Origin: Loripinus fragilis
Taxonomy: Eukaryota > Mollusca > Bivalvia > Lucinida > Lucinidae
DNA length: 64,000 nucleotides
Direction: 5' to 3'
Assembly (NCBI GenBank): GCA_964019695.1
Contig: OZ026526.1
Location: 9,443,254 to 9,507,253, forward strand
The position numbers were made by a program, and so were the translations under genes. Shown piece after piece: positions 9,785-21,434 of the stretch. Below the pieces are notes generated by a model. That model made no database searches. It was not told the DNA's origin and saw only the letters and a list, made by a program, of their open reading frames with translations. The stretch's first letter is position 1, and the number at the start of each line of letters is the position of its first letter.

Positions 9785-9905
9785 CTATGAAGTTGTAATT
9801 TCCACCATAGTTGTGTGGTTAGTCAACTTATTTACGGATACGTAGATTATGGGTTCAAATCCTGACTGACCCCACTATTTTTTAATCTCATTTTTTCTTT
9901 ATTTT
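9785..9905 (+). mobile_element. tRNA-like SINE (family 3)
   Basis: TAGTTGTGTGGTTAGTCAAC resembles an A-box and GGGTTCAAATCC is a good B-box, followed by a T-rich tail with no mature tRNA folding. In intron 3. Confidence 0.5.
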
Positions 9906-10049
9906 CATGTCAAAAAAAATGCACATTAACACAAGAATTTGTAAGTTCATGCTTTCTTTGGAAATGTAATGACTGACAACTTCTTGATGCTGAGAGTTAG
10001 AATTTCAGTTTGCAAATATGTCTTTTAAAAACCCCTGCTTTTTAGTTGG

Positions 10050-10222
10050 CCATCCAGAGCCTGAAAAAAAAATTCTGTTGGCATTTTTGAGTACATTTTG
10101 GCATCCATGCTCAAAGTGTATCTTGATGTGTTTTAAGAAGGATAGGGGTGGATGCCAAGTCTGGAAATGCCCAAAAGTCCCAGAATTAGGTCAAAGGTCA
10201 ACTGAGTGCAAATTCTTGTATA
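10050..10222 (+). repeat. Dispersed repeat, copy 1
   Basis: Contains TTGGCATTTTTGAGTACATT, AGGGGTGGATGCCAAGTCTG and GGTCAAAGGTCAACTGAGTG. The same landmarks occur inverted at 14990-15135. Widespread-repeat character is inferred only from these two copies. Confidence 0.65.
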
Positions 10223-12991
10223 TACGCCAGATTTTAGCGTTTTTATCAATTAGCTATTCAAAATTATGATTCAAAGCAATGCAAAATCTCTTTTGGATAA
10301 TACAGTCATGCTATATAAACAAACAGCATCATCAAGGCATGATGTGTGTTTGGATCGAAGGTCATTCAAGTACAAAATCGGTGAAAATTGTAGCAATATT
10401 TTATATATAGGGGCAAAATTCAAATTTTAAGTTCCCTTCTATCCTAATATAAGATTTGTTATTGCTATCCTGCCAGGTATGTGTCTATTGTGTTTGGAAA
10501 GCAATGATTTACCAAGTTTCCTGTGGTAAAATATTCATAGTAGGCATGTAAAGTACATTACTGTATAAAATCAATTAAAATGTAATACAACTAAGAATAA
10601 CCATTTCATTTTAAAGAAATATTTTTTGCTTAATGTTTGTATGAATACGTCATTTTATGCAATTATCTATCCTTTTATACATAAGACGTGTTTAAGTTGT
10701 TACTTACGTTACATTTTACCATCCGAAGTTGAGTCATTTCTCAAAGGTATAGGTTCTAGCTACAGCTTTCATGAGGACTTGGCCATGATCTCATGCGTAT
10801 AGGACTAAAATATATTTCTTTTCTCATTTCACACATTGTGTTTGTTCCCATCTATGAGTAATTGTAAAACACTTTTTACAAGGCCACTACCTGCTAATGG
10901 CATATACTAAGCATAGCTTCATGAAAACACAAAGACCAAGCCTCCTTTCATAAAACATCAGGCGTGTTGAAACTATGATAGAATATGGTAAATACCATAT
11001 ACTGGAAGGAATATATCTTCACATTGGTCTTCACATTGGCCTGTTAGCAGATGGTAACATACATAACATAAAGCTAATAAACAGGTACGTTTCTAATAAT
11101 GACCATCCAGTGAAACATTGTTTAACTTTTTGTGGGGTATATCATGGAAATAGCCCTGACATTAAGAGTAATCTTCCATATAACTTTTAAACATTTGATT
11201 GTAGGGTTGTCCTTTCATTTGCACATATTAATGAAATGATGTGGATTCAAAAGCAGCATTTCTTTGAAATCAGGGTGCTTGTGTAAATGTATTTATCCAT
11301 ATATAGAAGCAGTATATATATGATATTAAAGGTAACCTCTAATTTTAAGATACCATAAAATATATATCTATGTCTTTCACAGCGCAACTTTTTATACATT
11401 GTAATTGTTACAGTGTCGATAAATTCAATTCTAAGTATCATTTTTAAAAAATTTTGCTTATTATTTTTTGCAATGATGATAGAGATCAAATGCTATGAGG
11501 TAATTGGCATGTGTTTCTTTATGTTATTCTTTTTAACTATAAAATGCCATTGCAAGTTTTATTCCAAATTAAATTTCTCCAAAACAGATGTCTGGTGTCT
11601 TCTTGGGAACACAGACCTTCACCATATTGGAGCACCTGATGATTTCATTATGTTCATAGTTTTCCATCAGTTTGGGGTCATTTCTTTGTATTTAGAGTAA
11701 ATGTGTCCTGAAATGGTTATCTAATATGTACATTTACTAGCATAATCCATTGGTTTAACATCGCCAATTTGCTTGATGTATATAAGATCCTAAGGTAGTT
11801 AACTCTCCTGTTCTAGTGTAGAATCTATCTCAATATATAATCTGTTAACCATGACAATTTGCTAAGACAGGGATTGATTGCATATAGGGTAGGTGACTAA
11901 CATTAATGTATACATCTACTGCTCGTAGATACAAGTGCAATATATCAGATTGGATAGCACTTGTAACTAATATACTCGAAATGTGTAGTTTTAATATGGC
12001 TTGACTCTTGAAATAAAACCGAACTACTTTCCTTTCACTATATGCAAGACAGTCCTAAAAACAGTGTTAGTCTTCACAAATACCTACAAGGATATAGGTA
12101 CGACTGAACAAGTTTATGCTTAAAATGCTTTCTGCAAGCTGTTGTCAGCAATGCTGTTCACTTTTTCGATGGTTTTGCATATATAATTAAGACTATCACA
12201 ATGAGCCTAATTTAGTAAACCTTTTAAAACCAACAAACAGACCATAACTCACTTTTCATAGGACATATATAAAACATTTACTAGGGTTACAAATAGCTCA
12301 ACAAAATGAAATACTGCATAAACAAAACTAAAAACAAACTACCTTGTGAATAAGAAAAGCAGAAAAATCAGCTGCGTGTCACACTACTTTTTCAACATTC
12401 AGTTTAATCTGTGAGTTTCAGAGATGCAAACCATACTAGCAATTTTTGGGAGTCATGTTTTTGTTTTATGCTTAAGAATAAAAAAGTTAACTGATCTTTA
12501 AAATAAAGGATCACTAACATTCGAATGAATTGTTGTTTAATTTATGTTACCATGAAATATGTTCAGATGTTTTACAAGACTGCTACATGGCTCAGGTAAC
12601 CTTACCTCAACCAACCTTAGTCTAAGATAATTAACTAGCAGAATAGTTTCTATCAGAATTGCTGCAGAATATAATAAGATAATCATTATTACATTATGAT
12701 ATCAAATCTAGTTCAACAAAACATAGAAGATTTTAATGGGGACAGATGATAAATTAATTTTACAATGTAATTGTCAACAGTGAAAAGTGAAAATTAAAAG
12801 AATTCAGAATACAAGGAATATCTTTAATACTATGTCTATGTAACATCCTATAATTGGACACAAACCATGCTGGTTCTGTACGACAATGTTATATTTGCAA
12901 TCTTCAAAAACCTATACCTGCTATAGAAGACATTCAGCACTACCCCTGCCTTAATTTCTGCCTTGCCACTTGATGTATGAAATATTGCTAA
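10223..12991. other. KLHL18 intron 3, middle part: nothing recognised
   Basis: AT-rich unique-looking sequence. Open frames at 10975-11190, 11247-11489 and 11413-11700 show no recognisable domains and overlap on both strands in A/T-rich DNA. Confidence 0.4.
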
Positions 12992-13576
12992 ACTGACGGA
13001 CTTTAAAACGCAACGCTTGGATAACAGCTGTAATTTATGTCTCGGAAAAGAAGACAGAACAATAATTTTGATTGTATGTTAAAGAGCATTCATTTGTAAC
13101 TAAAACATAGAAAACTTGTCAAACTAAGATGAACTTAATGCATTAAAATGTAAACTTTTTGAGTTAGGGGTCAACTTTTTCAAGTGACCAAATGTTATGA
13201 ATGAAAGATTCCCTACTTCATTAAATCAAGAAACACTAGAAGCATCAAATATGTATCATGGACTTTGTTAGTCATCGAGGAATCACTCTCATATTGATTG
13301 GCAGGTCTGTGATACAGCTTATTTGCGTATATGACGTTTATCTGGGTGTACCCTTTCATTCAAGAGCTTAAAATCTCCTCTACTTAAGGAATGTTTTAAT
13401 GACTAAATTCATACGGAGCAAATAACGTCGTCCAGTTTAGTTGTACATTTAAAACTAAAGTGTTTGCTGAAGAAGCCAACTCATGATGACATTGTCGAAG
13501 CAAAGGAAGTTTACATTCAGCAGGGTTTTGGAAGATATAAGGGGAAGTTAGTGTTGCGTAATTAAAGTCCGTCAGT
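12992..13576. mobile_element. TIR element with ACTGACGGACTTTAA ends
   Basis: A perfect 15-bp inverted repeat, ACTGACGGACTTTAA at 12992-13006 and its complement at 13562-13576, continues imperfectly (ACGCAAC). 585 bp, non-coding. Confidence 0.65.
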
Positions 13577-14989
13577 ATATATTATTTTAAGTAAGTTATT
13601 GATATTAAGTCAATATTTAAATCATGATGTAGATTGCATGTTTATAGTTATGTAACATTAGTAGAAATCTGAGAACTGCAATATGAATGTAAAAGAACTA
13701 AGCAAATTACAAAAAGTAATTGAGTAAGACCAAGAAATGCCACATTCACATATTGCAGACCAAGACCATAGCACTCTTTTAAATTAAGTCTTATATAGAA
13801 TATAATATGTGTAGTATAATGTAAGTGAATTGTGGAGAGCAGTTCCAAATTTTATATCAGCCTAACAACAATTTACAACCTTTATCCATTTATGTAAGGC
13901 ACCTTTTGTTACCTATGTTACCTCATTCATATATGTGCAGCAATTTAAGATCCATTATTGTTAATATAGTTATAATTTGATTTCATTATGAAATATATTT
14001 TGCCAATTCCAATGCAATGTAAATAATAGAAAAATGAATCTGTAAGCAGCTATGCGTTACATGCTGGAGCCAGTACAAATAACATACTAATTAGCATATT
14101 TAAATATTTACTTGATTCCACTTCATTGCAAGTTAAAAGTTATAAACAACTTCAAATATATGAAAATAAACATTGTCAAATAGAATATAGATCTATATCA
14201 TGTATATTTAAGGTCATGTATCATGGTTTATTCTAATACTTGTAATTTGTAAAGTCATCTGCAATTTAGTATAAAATGTAACATACGTATCGCTGACGAG
14301 GAGAAATACATAGCACAGATGTATGCAATTGATTTTTATGTCTAGTTTAAACATTTTATGCCTAAACTGTTTCACTAATACTATTAAAATAAATCAAAAT
14401 TAGCCTTGTACTTTGTGTACTGTTATTTTCAATGGCAGTAGGGTAACGTTGATAACAGGTGATTTATACAAAAATGACCACAGAAAAGTTATTAAATTAT
14501 GGGTTTCTAAGGCCCAAAGACATGTCCCAAACTAAAAATAGTTTTACTTTCTGAGAGGTGCAGCAAACTCTCAAAGTAGCCCATATATCTCAGTTTAACC
14601 CAATTGAGGGAGAATTTCGGTCAGAATTGCACAAAATTTACGATGTTTGTCTTTGTAAAATCCATAAAAGGAAGCTTAAAAAGGGGTTCCTTTAATAATA
14701 AACATGTTAATTTAAGCCTTCTGAAAGACTTCTACCCTTTTAAGAGTTTAAAAAGCATCTTGTAGTTGGACCAGAGAAAAAAAAGAAACACAGTTTGTAA
14801 AAATGCTCTGATTATTGCACTTGATGACCTTTGACCCCATTTTAAAGTCGACATATGAACATTTAGTTATAAAAAGCATTTTTCCAATGTTTTTCAGACT
14901 TATAACTATAAGCATACAAAATTTGGCTTGAAATGAAATATGTTTACATATAAAAAGAAGTTGTTTTACAGTAGTACATAAATTCTCAT
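13577..14989. other. KLHL18 intron 3, distal part: nothing firm
   Basis: AT-rich. A short phrase TTGATGACCTTTGACC near 14820 is related to the dispersed repeat at 14990-15135. Confidence 0.4.
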
Positions 14990-15135
14990 TTTTGCACTCA
15001 ATGACCTTTGACCTAATTTCTTGCCTTCATATGCAAATTCAGACTTGGCATCCACCCCTATGGCTTTGTACACATGCCAAATATTATGTTAAAAGTGGTC
15101 TAACAAATGTACTCAAAAATGCCAACAAAACCAAA
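14990..15135 (-). repeat. Dispersed repeat, copy 2 (inverted relative to 10050-10222)
   Basis: TGCACTCAATGACCTTTGAC, GACTTGGCATCCACCCCTAT and TACTCAAAAATGCCAACA occur in reverse order and orientation compared with copy 1, about 4.8 kb apart in the same intron. Confidence 0.65.
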
Positions 15136-15252
15136 AATATGCATCTTTTTTCGATTCGGATTGCCAACTATTTGGCTCAAAAGCAAAATTAATCAGTTAT
15201 AGCTTGTAGAAGCAACTTTTCTCAAGAGCAGCAAGGAGGTCTATACATGTAT

Positions 15253-15496
15253 TTGAGGCACAACATGAGATTTCCAACAATGTGGTATGTGCGACAAGCA
15301 AAGGCTTATATAAATACCAGCCTGTGCATACGCAGTCTGATCAGAGCCTTTGCTAGTCACTTGAATATTCTAAGCCTGATAAGTTACTGACTGAACAGCG
15401 TTTATAATTTCTATTCTTAAAAGGAGGTTGCATAGCCTCACTTCTGTCTATTCATTTCAAATTGCCACATTGTTGGAAATCTCATGTCCCAGTTCG
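15253..15496. mobile_element. TIR element with possible 9-bp duplication, holding a hairpin
   Basis: CATGAGATTTCCAACAATGT (from 15264) is inverted as ACATTGTTGGAAATCTCATG on the right. TACATGTAT flanks both ends (15244-15252, 15497-15505), though this 9-mer is nearly palindromic, so the duplication is less certain. The centre carries an AAAGGCT...AGCCTTT hairpin with the CAGTCTGATCAG phrase seen in many repeats here. Confidence 0.65.
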
Positions 15497-15689
15497 TACA
15501 TGTATCTTAAAAACTGAAGAGGTGACAGGCAATAGTTGGAAGTACAGTGTTGGGGATCCGACGAGAGAATGATATTGCCACAGATGAGATCTAATAAAAC
15601 AAAATGGTGAAACGATATTGCAAAAAGGAGAAAATTTAGCAAAAATATAAGTCTTTCCAATAATAAATGTCGCGTACGGGATTGGAAAT

Positions 15690-15762
15690 AACGATGCAGC
15701 GCTTAAAAAATAACTGTGCTATATTCACATGCTCTACCCACTGAGCCACGCAGGCAAAATCG
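15690..15762 (-). mobile_element. tRNA-like SINE head relic
   Basis: On the minus strand GCGTGGCTCAGTGGGTAGAG is a strong A-box region, but the B-box is degenerate and no body follows. Not a functional tRNA gene. Confidence 0.5.
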
Positions 15763-16348
15763 ATAGGCAATGTTTCATTATTGCGGTATATACACCTAAT
15801 GTGATATAAAGTACCGTGTGCATTTCCGTATTTGTATGTATGATGGAGGCCAGAGATATATTTAGATGCTCAATCAGCTGTGAAATTATGTTAATGATAA
15901 AGGCCAGGATCAGGTTAATATTTTAGAGTAATATATAGGTAGCAGCCACCAAAGGCTAAAACCAACCAGCACATATGGAGGTCTCCCCTGACCACCTGAC
16001 AGCTGCTAGCAAACAAAACAATGAAAATAAACATTTAGGCTAAACACTGCACTTAATTTTGCTCCACATGATAGCAGAGTACATATTTGACCTTTTGCAT
16101 TTTTACTAAAGTTACTCAGGAGTTAAGCCAAACCTTTTTTTCTTCAAAACTAAGCATGTCAGTATGGGTGACCTTCATAGTTGTCATTCATACTCGTCAG
16201 TCTGTGAAAAGGCAGTAAATGATTATTTTTCTCATTTCTCTGTTATTTGACCATTTTACAGTTGAAAAAAAAAGCCTATCTATGGCTATATAATTTGTAA
16301 CATTACTAAACCCCTTGTATACCGAAAACTCCTAAATGATACTTTAGC

Positions 16349-16413
16349 AAACAGTGAAGACCCAGATGAAATGTTGCATTATGCGACATTTCCACAGGGT
16401 CTGCACTGTTTGC
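16349..16413. repeat. Hairpin repeat (same family as 4856-4994)
   Basis: AGCAAACAGTGAAGACCCAG pairs with GGGTCTGCACTGTTTGCT around a loop of about 24 bases. Lies in intron 3 near exon 3. Confidence 0.75.
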
Positions 16414-16560
16414 TATTATAGATGAAAACAAATTGTCATGGCAGAAATGTGTTTTAGCTTAGAAATTTCTAACTCTGACCATTTGAAATGCAATCCCATG
16501 CTTAATTTATCAACATGTTTGGGAAATTCCATCAGAAAGAAAAGGGTTAGGTATACCAAC

Positions 16561-16701
16561 CTTTCTTTTAAGAAATCACAGCATGCATCTTTGACTGACT
16601 GAAGGTGAAGAAAGCTGGCAGCAATCAGTAAACTCTGTACATTGTACTGGTCTATTTCTACCCTACCATTGTAGGCAAAATTCACCAAGGCCTCTAATGC
16701 A
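16561..16701 (-). CDS. KLHL18: KLHL18 coding exon 3 (BTB domain, second half)
   Basis: It encodes [18 protein letters not shown] followed by [16 protein letters not shown] and [10 protein letters not shown]. This is the BTB C-terminal helical region that forms the CUL3-facing surface in KLHL proteins. The acceptor is TTTTTCAG. The donor is inferred as AAAG|GTTGGT, because only that choice joins in frame with exon 4 to give KER-L-HPQN as in KLHL18. A GTATAC lies 4 bases further on but would not join properly. Confidence 0.93.
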
Positions 16702-16728
16702 CTGAAAAATACAGCAGAACTACCATTA

Positions 16729-16959
16729 GGCCCAAAAAATATGTGTGTTTCAGGTTGCATGAAATTTTAAAATAAGGACGGTAGGTAGGAAAATATTTTT
16801 ATTTTGTTAAAAGTTTTTACATGTGGAAGATGGGGAAACAAGATGGCGTGCCTGGGAAATACCTTGGAATCCCCTAAATGTGCTTAAAAACTTAGGGTCT
16901 GGACAAAAAAATAGGCAAGGTAGGGTAACCTGAAACACACATTTTCTTTATTTTAGGCC
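16729..16959. mobile_element. PIF/Harbinger-like MITE, intact copy
   Basis: Begins GGCCCAAAAAATATGTGTGT and ends with the matching inverse ending GGCC, flanked by TTA (16726-16728, 16960-16962). The TIR core ATGTGTGTTTCAGGTT and AACCTGAAACACACAT is perfect. 231 bp, 27 bases upstream of exon 3 on the coding strand. Confidence 0.8.
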
Positions 16960-17789
16960 TTACCCATAATGAGCTGGCATAGGTGTAGATCAAGATATGC
17001 AAACATTTTAGCCTAAAATTGTGAATATTGTGTTAATTATACTTTGGTTTTAGCATTTAAAAGTTTTGGGTGCTCAAAAGAGCCATTGAAATGAGACTAT
17101 AGTCACTCTTGCTTGTAAATACATGCTTTTATACCACCCTTAACAACTTTAGTATGAAATATCTCATGATAAGCAAGGTCTACACTGATGTAGGTCGTAT
17201 AAAATAGTTATACCATGTTTGTCCACCTGTACTTAAGATAATCCACTCGCTAAAGCTTGTGGATTATCTCCACGTACAGGCCGACAACCCATAGTATAAC
17301 TATTACATAACTGGAATGCTGCAAGTTTGTTATACAACTTTATACGGGAGGAGTGTAAATGCATAAGAATATTCACCACGACAAGGGTTAAAAATTTGAT
17401 AAAAATCTGTCTATTCCGAGGCAAGATACATGTAGCAATCTTAAGATGCAAAAAGACAAACATTTTTATTAATATCAGCGGATGACAAAAAGACATCCAA
17501 AATAACCCAGCATACAAAGGTATTTTTTGCATGCTTTTTTGTCCATTGCTGTACTTATTCAGAATTAACTTTTTCAAAAATACTTTCAGGAATACAATCA
17601 GAAAGCAATGATTTTTTTTACCTGGGCATCCTGCATCTTTTACTCATAATTTTTGCTCTGGATACAAAGTTTTTATTTCAGGGAGTCCCAGGATGCAATG
17701 GTATTGCAGATTTGTCATGAAAAATAGTGTTCTGGACTAATACGTAAGTTTGCAGTTGGCCTGCTTGATATGGGAAACAGTGAGTCCCA

Positions 17790-17915
17790 GGACCCATAAG
17801 CCCAAAATTGTGAATGAATCACTGAGAATGTTAAACAGTTTGGTTCCAGATCAGGCCCGACATTTTGTCGGGCCTGGTCTGGATCCAAACTGTTTGCAAA
17901 GGTTAATGACAGATG
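17790..17915. repeat. Single stray hairpin related to the 162-bp satellite
   Basis: CCAGATCAGGCCCGACA and TGTCGGGCCTGGTCTGG form a long stem, followed by CCAAACTGTTTG and AATGACAGATGACA. These are the same landmarks, in the same order, as the satellite monomer at 27915-38580. In KLHL18 intron 2, next to exon 2. Confidence 0.75.
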
Positions 17916-17977
17916 ACACAAGTCCCCAGGAGCAGGGAGAGATTAAGGATACATACAGGAGTGTTGTTTTTTCTTAC

Positions 17978-18108
17978 TTTGGATCGATTCCTTGCATGCT
18001 GATTTCATCTTGCTTTGATTCCACCATGTCATGAGTGAACATGGCATTGAAGTAGGGTATACTAGCTGCCAAAATTATCCTGTGGGCTCGAAATTTCCTC
18101 TCTCCAAC
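17978..18108 (-). CDS. KLHL18: KLHL18 coding exon 2 (BTB domain, first half)
   Basis: It opens with [20 protein letters not shown] and continues through [14 protein letters not shown]. The motif of aspartate/histidine-rich BTB dimerisation residues with A-H-R-I-I-L-A-A-S is diagnostic for the BTB fold and very close to KLHL18. The acceptor is TTTCAG and the donor GTAAGA. The exon ends after two bases of the codon for Asn-80, which is completed by exon 3 (DP-N-ALEA). Confidence 0.95.
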
Positions 18109-18199
18109 CTGAAATATAAAACCCTTATTAAGGCCAACATTTAAAATATTTGGGTTTCCCTTCTCCCACACCAGATTGGGATTTCCGTTGTATTTTACC

Positions 18200-18230
18200 C
18201 ATGTGAGATAATTATAATTCTATCTCACAT
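18200..18230. repeat. Small hairpin (GTGAGATA...TATCTCAC)
   Basis: 8-bp stem with a loop of about 10 bases; role unknown. The rest of 18231-18890 holds no firm feature. Confidence 0.45.
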
Positions 18231-18899
18231 ACCCTTACCAGCCCATGGGATAGAAAAACAAGAGGGCACACTCACCTGAGTCCTGGCACATACATGTAAG
18301 ATGGTGTATTGGCGGCGGCAGGCCTGTGGCTAGATATCATTAATAGATATTTCTAATTTTAGCTCTGCTGGTCATGTTGTTGAGCTGAGCTAAACATTCG
18401 GATCAATTTGGGAAGAAGGCATTATGAGGAACATTTCTTTGAAATTATTTTAAATTTGGACTAGTTGTCCAGGAGGTGAGCTAAAAACAAACAGTCGCAC
18501 GTTGATCCGTGACGTCATTGTAACTGCTAAAATAACATCACCATTTTGCATCTCAGCGAATTCAGGATTTCCTGGAAGCCTTTTAATGTTTTGCCCATAC
18601 AAAATGGTTGACTTCGTGGTGGGCAAGAAAAATAACCCATTATTTGTGTAAGGGTGGGATAGAAAAATTGTCCCTTGCGAGGCAGAATAAAAAAGTTGGA
18701 GTAAAATAATCCAGTGATAACGCTGATTCAATAGTATTTAGGACAAAAAAAACATACTCTTAGGCATTCTTTTAAGTTAATCTTTTATAGCATGTTTGAA
18801 GTTACATGTAGGCTTAAGTACCATATGCCAGAGACTTTAAAAGATGGGGTAGAGTGTTGTGAGAGCCACTACGGGGGAGTTCTGATCATCGGTGAGGAA

Positions 18900-19160
18900 A
18901 AAAAAAATATGTGTGTTTCAGATAGCATGAAATTTTAAAAGAGGGGCGGTAGGTAGGAAAATACATGTATGCATTTTTTTGTTAAAAGTTTTTACATGGG
19001 GAAGATGGGGTAACAAGATGGCCGACCTGAAAGATCCCTTGGAAATCCCCTAAATATGCTTAAAAACTTCAGGGTGGGGTGGGGGGGGGGGTGGGGGGGG
19101 GCAAAAACTTAGGCACAGTCGGGTAACATGATACACAACATTTTTTTATTTTAAATTAAG
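18900..19160. mobile_element. PIF/Harbinger-like MITE, degraded copy with G-runs
   Basis: Shares ATGTGTGTTTCAGATAGCAT, AAAGTTTTTACATGGGGAAG and TTAAAAACTT with the 16729-16959 copy. The right part is expanded by G-tracts at 19076-19101. No clean TSD. Confidence 0.7.
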
Positions 19161-19954
19161 GCCTGAACATCGCTCACCCCTCTTACACCATGGACTCCAT
19201 GATCCACTGTTCCCGCCATTTAGGCGGTCCCTAGATTTACCGGAAAGACCCGAATTACCAGAAAGACCACCGAAATACCTGAAAGACCAAAGAATAATAG
19301 GGAAATATTGATATGCCCTTCGCCAATTAAGAAGACTATTATTGATTATTGAATATTGTTAATATTTGAGTATCTAGTATATATTTAGTATATATGTTAT
19401 AATTTGTTATATATTTTTTGATATTTTTAATTCATTTCTATGATCATTTTGTCTTGAAAACTCGAGTTGAAAAAAAGATAAGAAGATTTCCCTTTCCAAA
19501 TTACCGAAAATGTACGGCTTAAATTAAATACGTCAAAATCATATTATAGAATAGTTGTGTGTTTGGCGAAATGTGATTTGTGAGAAAATAAAACTGGCAT
19601 ATACATGGCATAACCATACATCGATTTACCAAAACGGAGGCTCGAAAGTTAAAATACCAAAAAGGCATAACATATGCGGATATATAAGAATCATTGACCA
19701 AAGTTTAAAATATAAGAATCATAAACTGAGCTTCAAAGTTCAAACTATAGGACATTAAAAGATATAAATATGAGAAAATGCATTTAAACATTCTTGCATA
19801 ACGTCTTTTATTGGATGGATGGATGGATGTGTTCCCTTTTTCTGAAACATGTTTGTTGATTGGGTTTGTTCCTCGTGTTAACAATGGTCCTTTAATAAGG
19901 CTAGTTAGTTCCACCTCATTGACAAAGCAATACAATTTTATAACGGCAATTTTC

Positions 19955-20062
19955 CCCAGGGCGTGGAGGGGGGGGTGGGGGTTACTTTCGTTTTTTCTCC
20001 ATACGTAGGCTTGCGCCCAGCATCTACCGTTCACCCCAAAAAATATCAGGTTTTAATGGATA
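19955..20062. mobile_element. Truncated end of the G-tract MITE
   Basis: GGGGGTTACTTT...CATACGTAGGC...GCCCAGCATCTACC matches the inverted right end of the element at 21625-21999, including the ATATCAGG phrase inside. Confidence 0.65.
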
Positions 20063-20136
20063 CATTTTTAATGGCGCGGCTCATTAATTTTTAATATGTG
20101 CTGATAAACAAAATAAAGTTATTATTCAATAAGCAG

Positions 20137-20638
20137 CACTGTAGTCATACCACTACGGCAATTTGGGTCTCGTCACTTATTCTGGTGTTAAGGTAACTTT
20201 CTCATCATGCTCAATTTTTTCATTTAATCACAGATCAACGCTCGAAAATGCTTGGGTTCAGATTAATTTCTATTCATCAAAGTCACATTGTATCTTTTAG
20301 CTTTAAAATTATATGAAAACTTTAATGTTTGATGTCTAGACATGAAATAGATGATTACGGTTTCGTCATCGTGGACAATTAATCAATGACGAAACCGTAT
20401 AATTTTGACGAAACCGTAATTGACAATTTTTTAATATAACTGTACAAAAACACATTTAAATTCTGATTTTATCTCCGATTTGGCAAAACAACACAGAGGT
20501 TGTTAACTAGACTATACAATCTCGAAGCAAACATATTCGAAAGTTCTCATTTTTGTCAGCCTTTATTTGAAGGTAATTTTACTATAACACCGGAGTGGGT
20601 GACATGACCCAAATTGCCGTAGTGGAATGACTACAGTG
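20137..20638. mobile_element. Nested fold-back element with CACTGTAGTCAT ends
   Basis: CACTGTAGTCATACCACTAC is inverted at the right end as GTAGTGGAATGACTACAGTG; the TIR runs for about 35 bp (through CGGCAATTTGGGTC). AGCAG flanks both sides (20132-20136, 20639-20643). The centre carries three copies of the ACGGTTTCGTCA phrase (20358-20418). A 5-bp duplication with CAC ends is compatible with a Transib-like origin, but weakly. Confidence 0.75.
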
Positions 20639-21434
20639 AGCAGTGTTGCTTTTTTATATTTAATATCAATAGAATATTAACCACTTTCCTCAAAACTCGG
20701 GTAAGCAAGGCATCCCAACATGTTAGTAATAGTAAAATCTTCGCAAATGAGTTTCGATGCTAATAATTCGGCTCAAAATGACTGAATTATTATTGTCCGA
20801 CAATAAAATGATTTACAAAGTACATATATCTATAATAAAACAAAAATTCCTATACAAATAAGGCTAGTAAGATCAATACAGGAAATAACCCCTATTATTC
20901 TTTGGTCTTTCCGGTATTTCAGTGGTCTTTCCGGTAATTCGGGTCTTTCCGGTAAGTCTATGGACCCCCATTTAGGACATCATGGAGTCCGCCCTGGTGT
21001 ATGCAGGTAATCAGTTACCTGCCAGACTGCCAGTCGTCTTCTAGAACAGTCCAGTCAACCTCCTTCTTAGTGGATCAAAGGTTGGTTACTCTTCATATTT
21101 ACCCGTTAGGCCATTCACAACACTACAAAATGACTTATATATAGGCCAACATTACTTGTAATTTTTGTCTGTGACAGTCAGAAAAATCCACCGAAGGATG
21201 GGGTTTGTTTTCTATTGTTGTTGTTGTAGATCTAGTACGCCACTTCTTCGCTGCCTATGACCTCTTTGTGCTCTTGAAATTCTCTTGTACATTGATTCTT
21301 TCTATGAAACAAAAACAACTGCAAGAAAAAGAGGTAGGGGTTTAAAAACAAATCCAGTGGGCACCTTCCAACTCAAGAGTACCCTCACTTGGATAAAATC
21401 CAATGCACAAATTAGTTGCAAAATATTCTCAAAC

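Larger units (their letters stand above)
19225..20967. mobile_element. Long-TIR element with 9-bp duplication (Mu-like?)
   Basis: TIRs of about 110 bp are built from repeats of TTACCGGAAAGACC on the left and GGTCTTTCCGGTAA on the right. CCATTTAGG flanks both sides (19216-19224, 20968-20976). A 9-bp duplication plus long TIRs suggests a Mutator-like origin (inference). No transposase. The target was itself a small inverted repeat: GGACTCCATGAT (19192-19203) and ATCATGGAGTCC (20979-20990) lie just outside the duplication. Contains the element at 20137-20638. Confidence 0.8.

Noticed and set aside
11247..11700. Overlapping open frames on both strands in KLHL18 intron 3
   Set aside because: Low-complexity A/T-rich translation with no family; the long-frame coincidence is expected by chance.
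16416..16760. A longer open frame covering exon 3 as one uninterrupted gene
   Set aside because: Only 16561-16701 matches BTB sequence; the ends beyond the AG acceptor and GT donor do not match KLHL18 and one end lies in a MITE.
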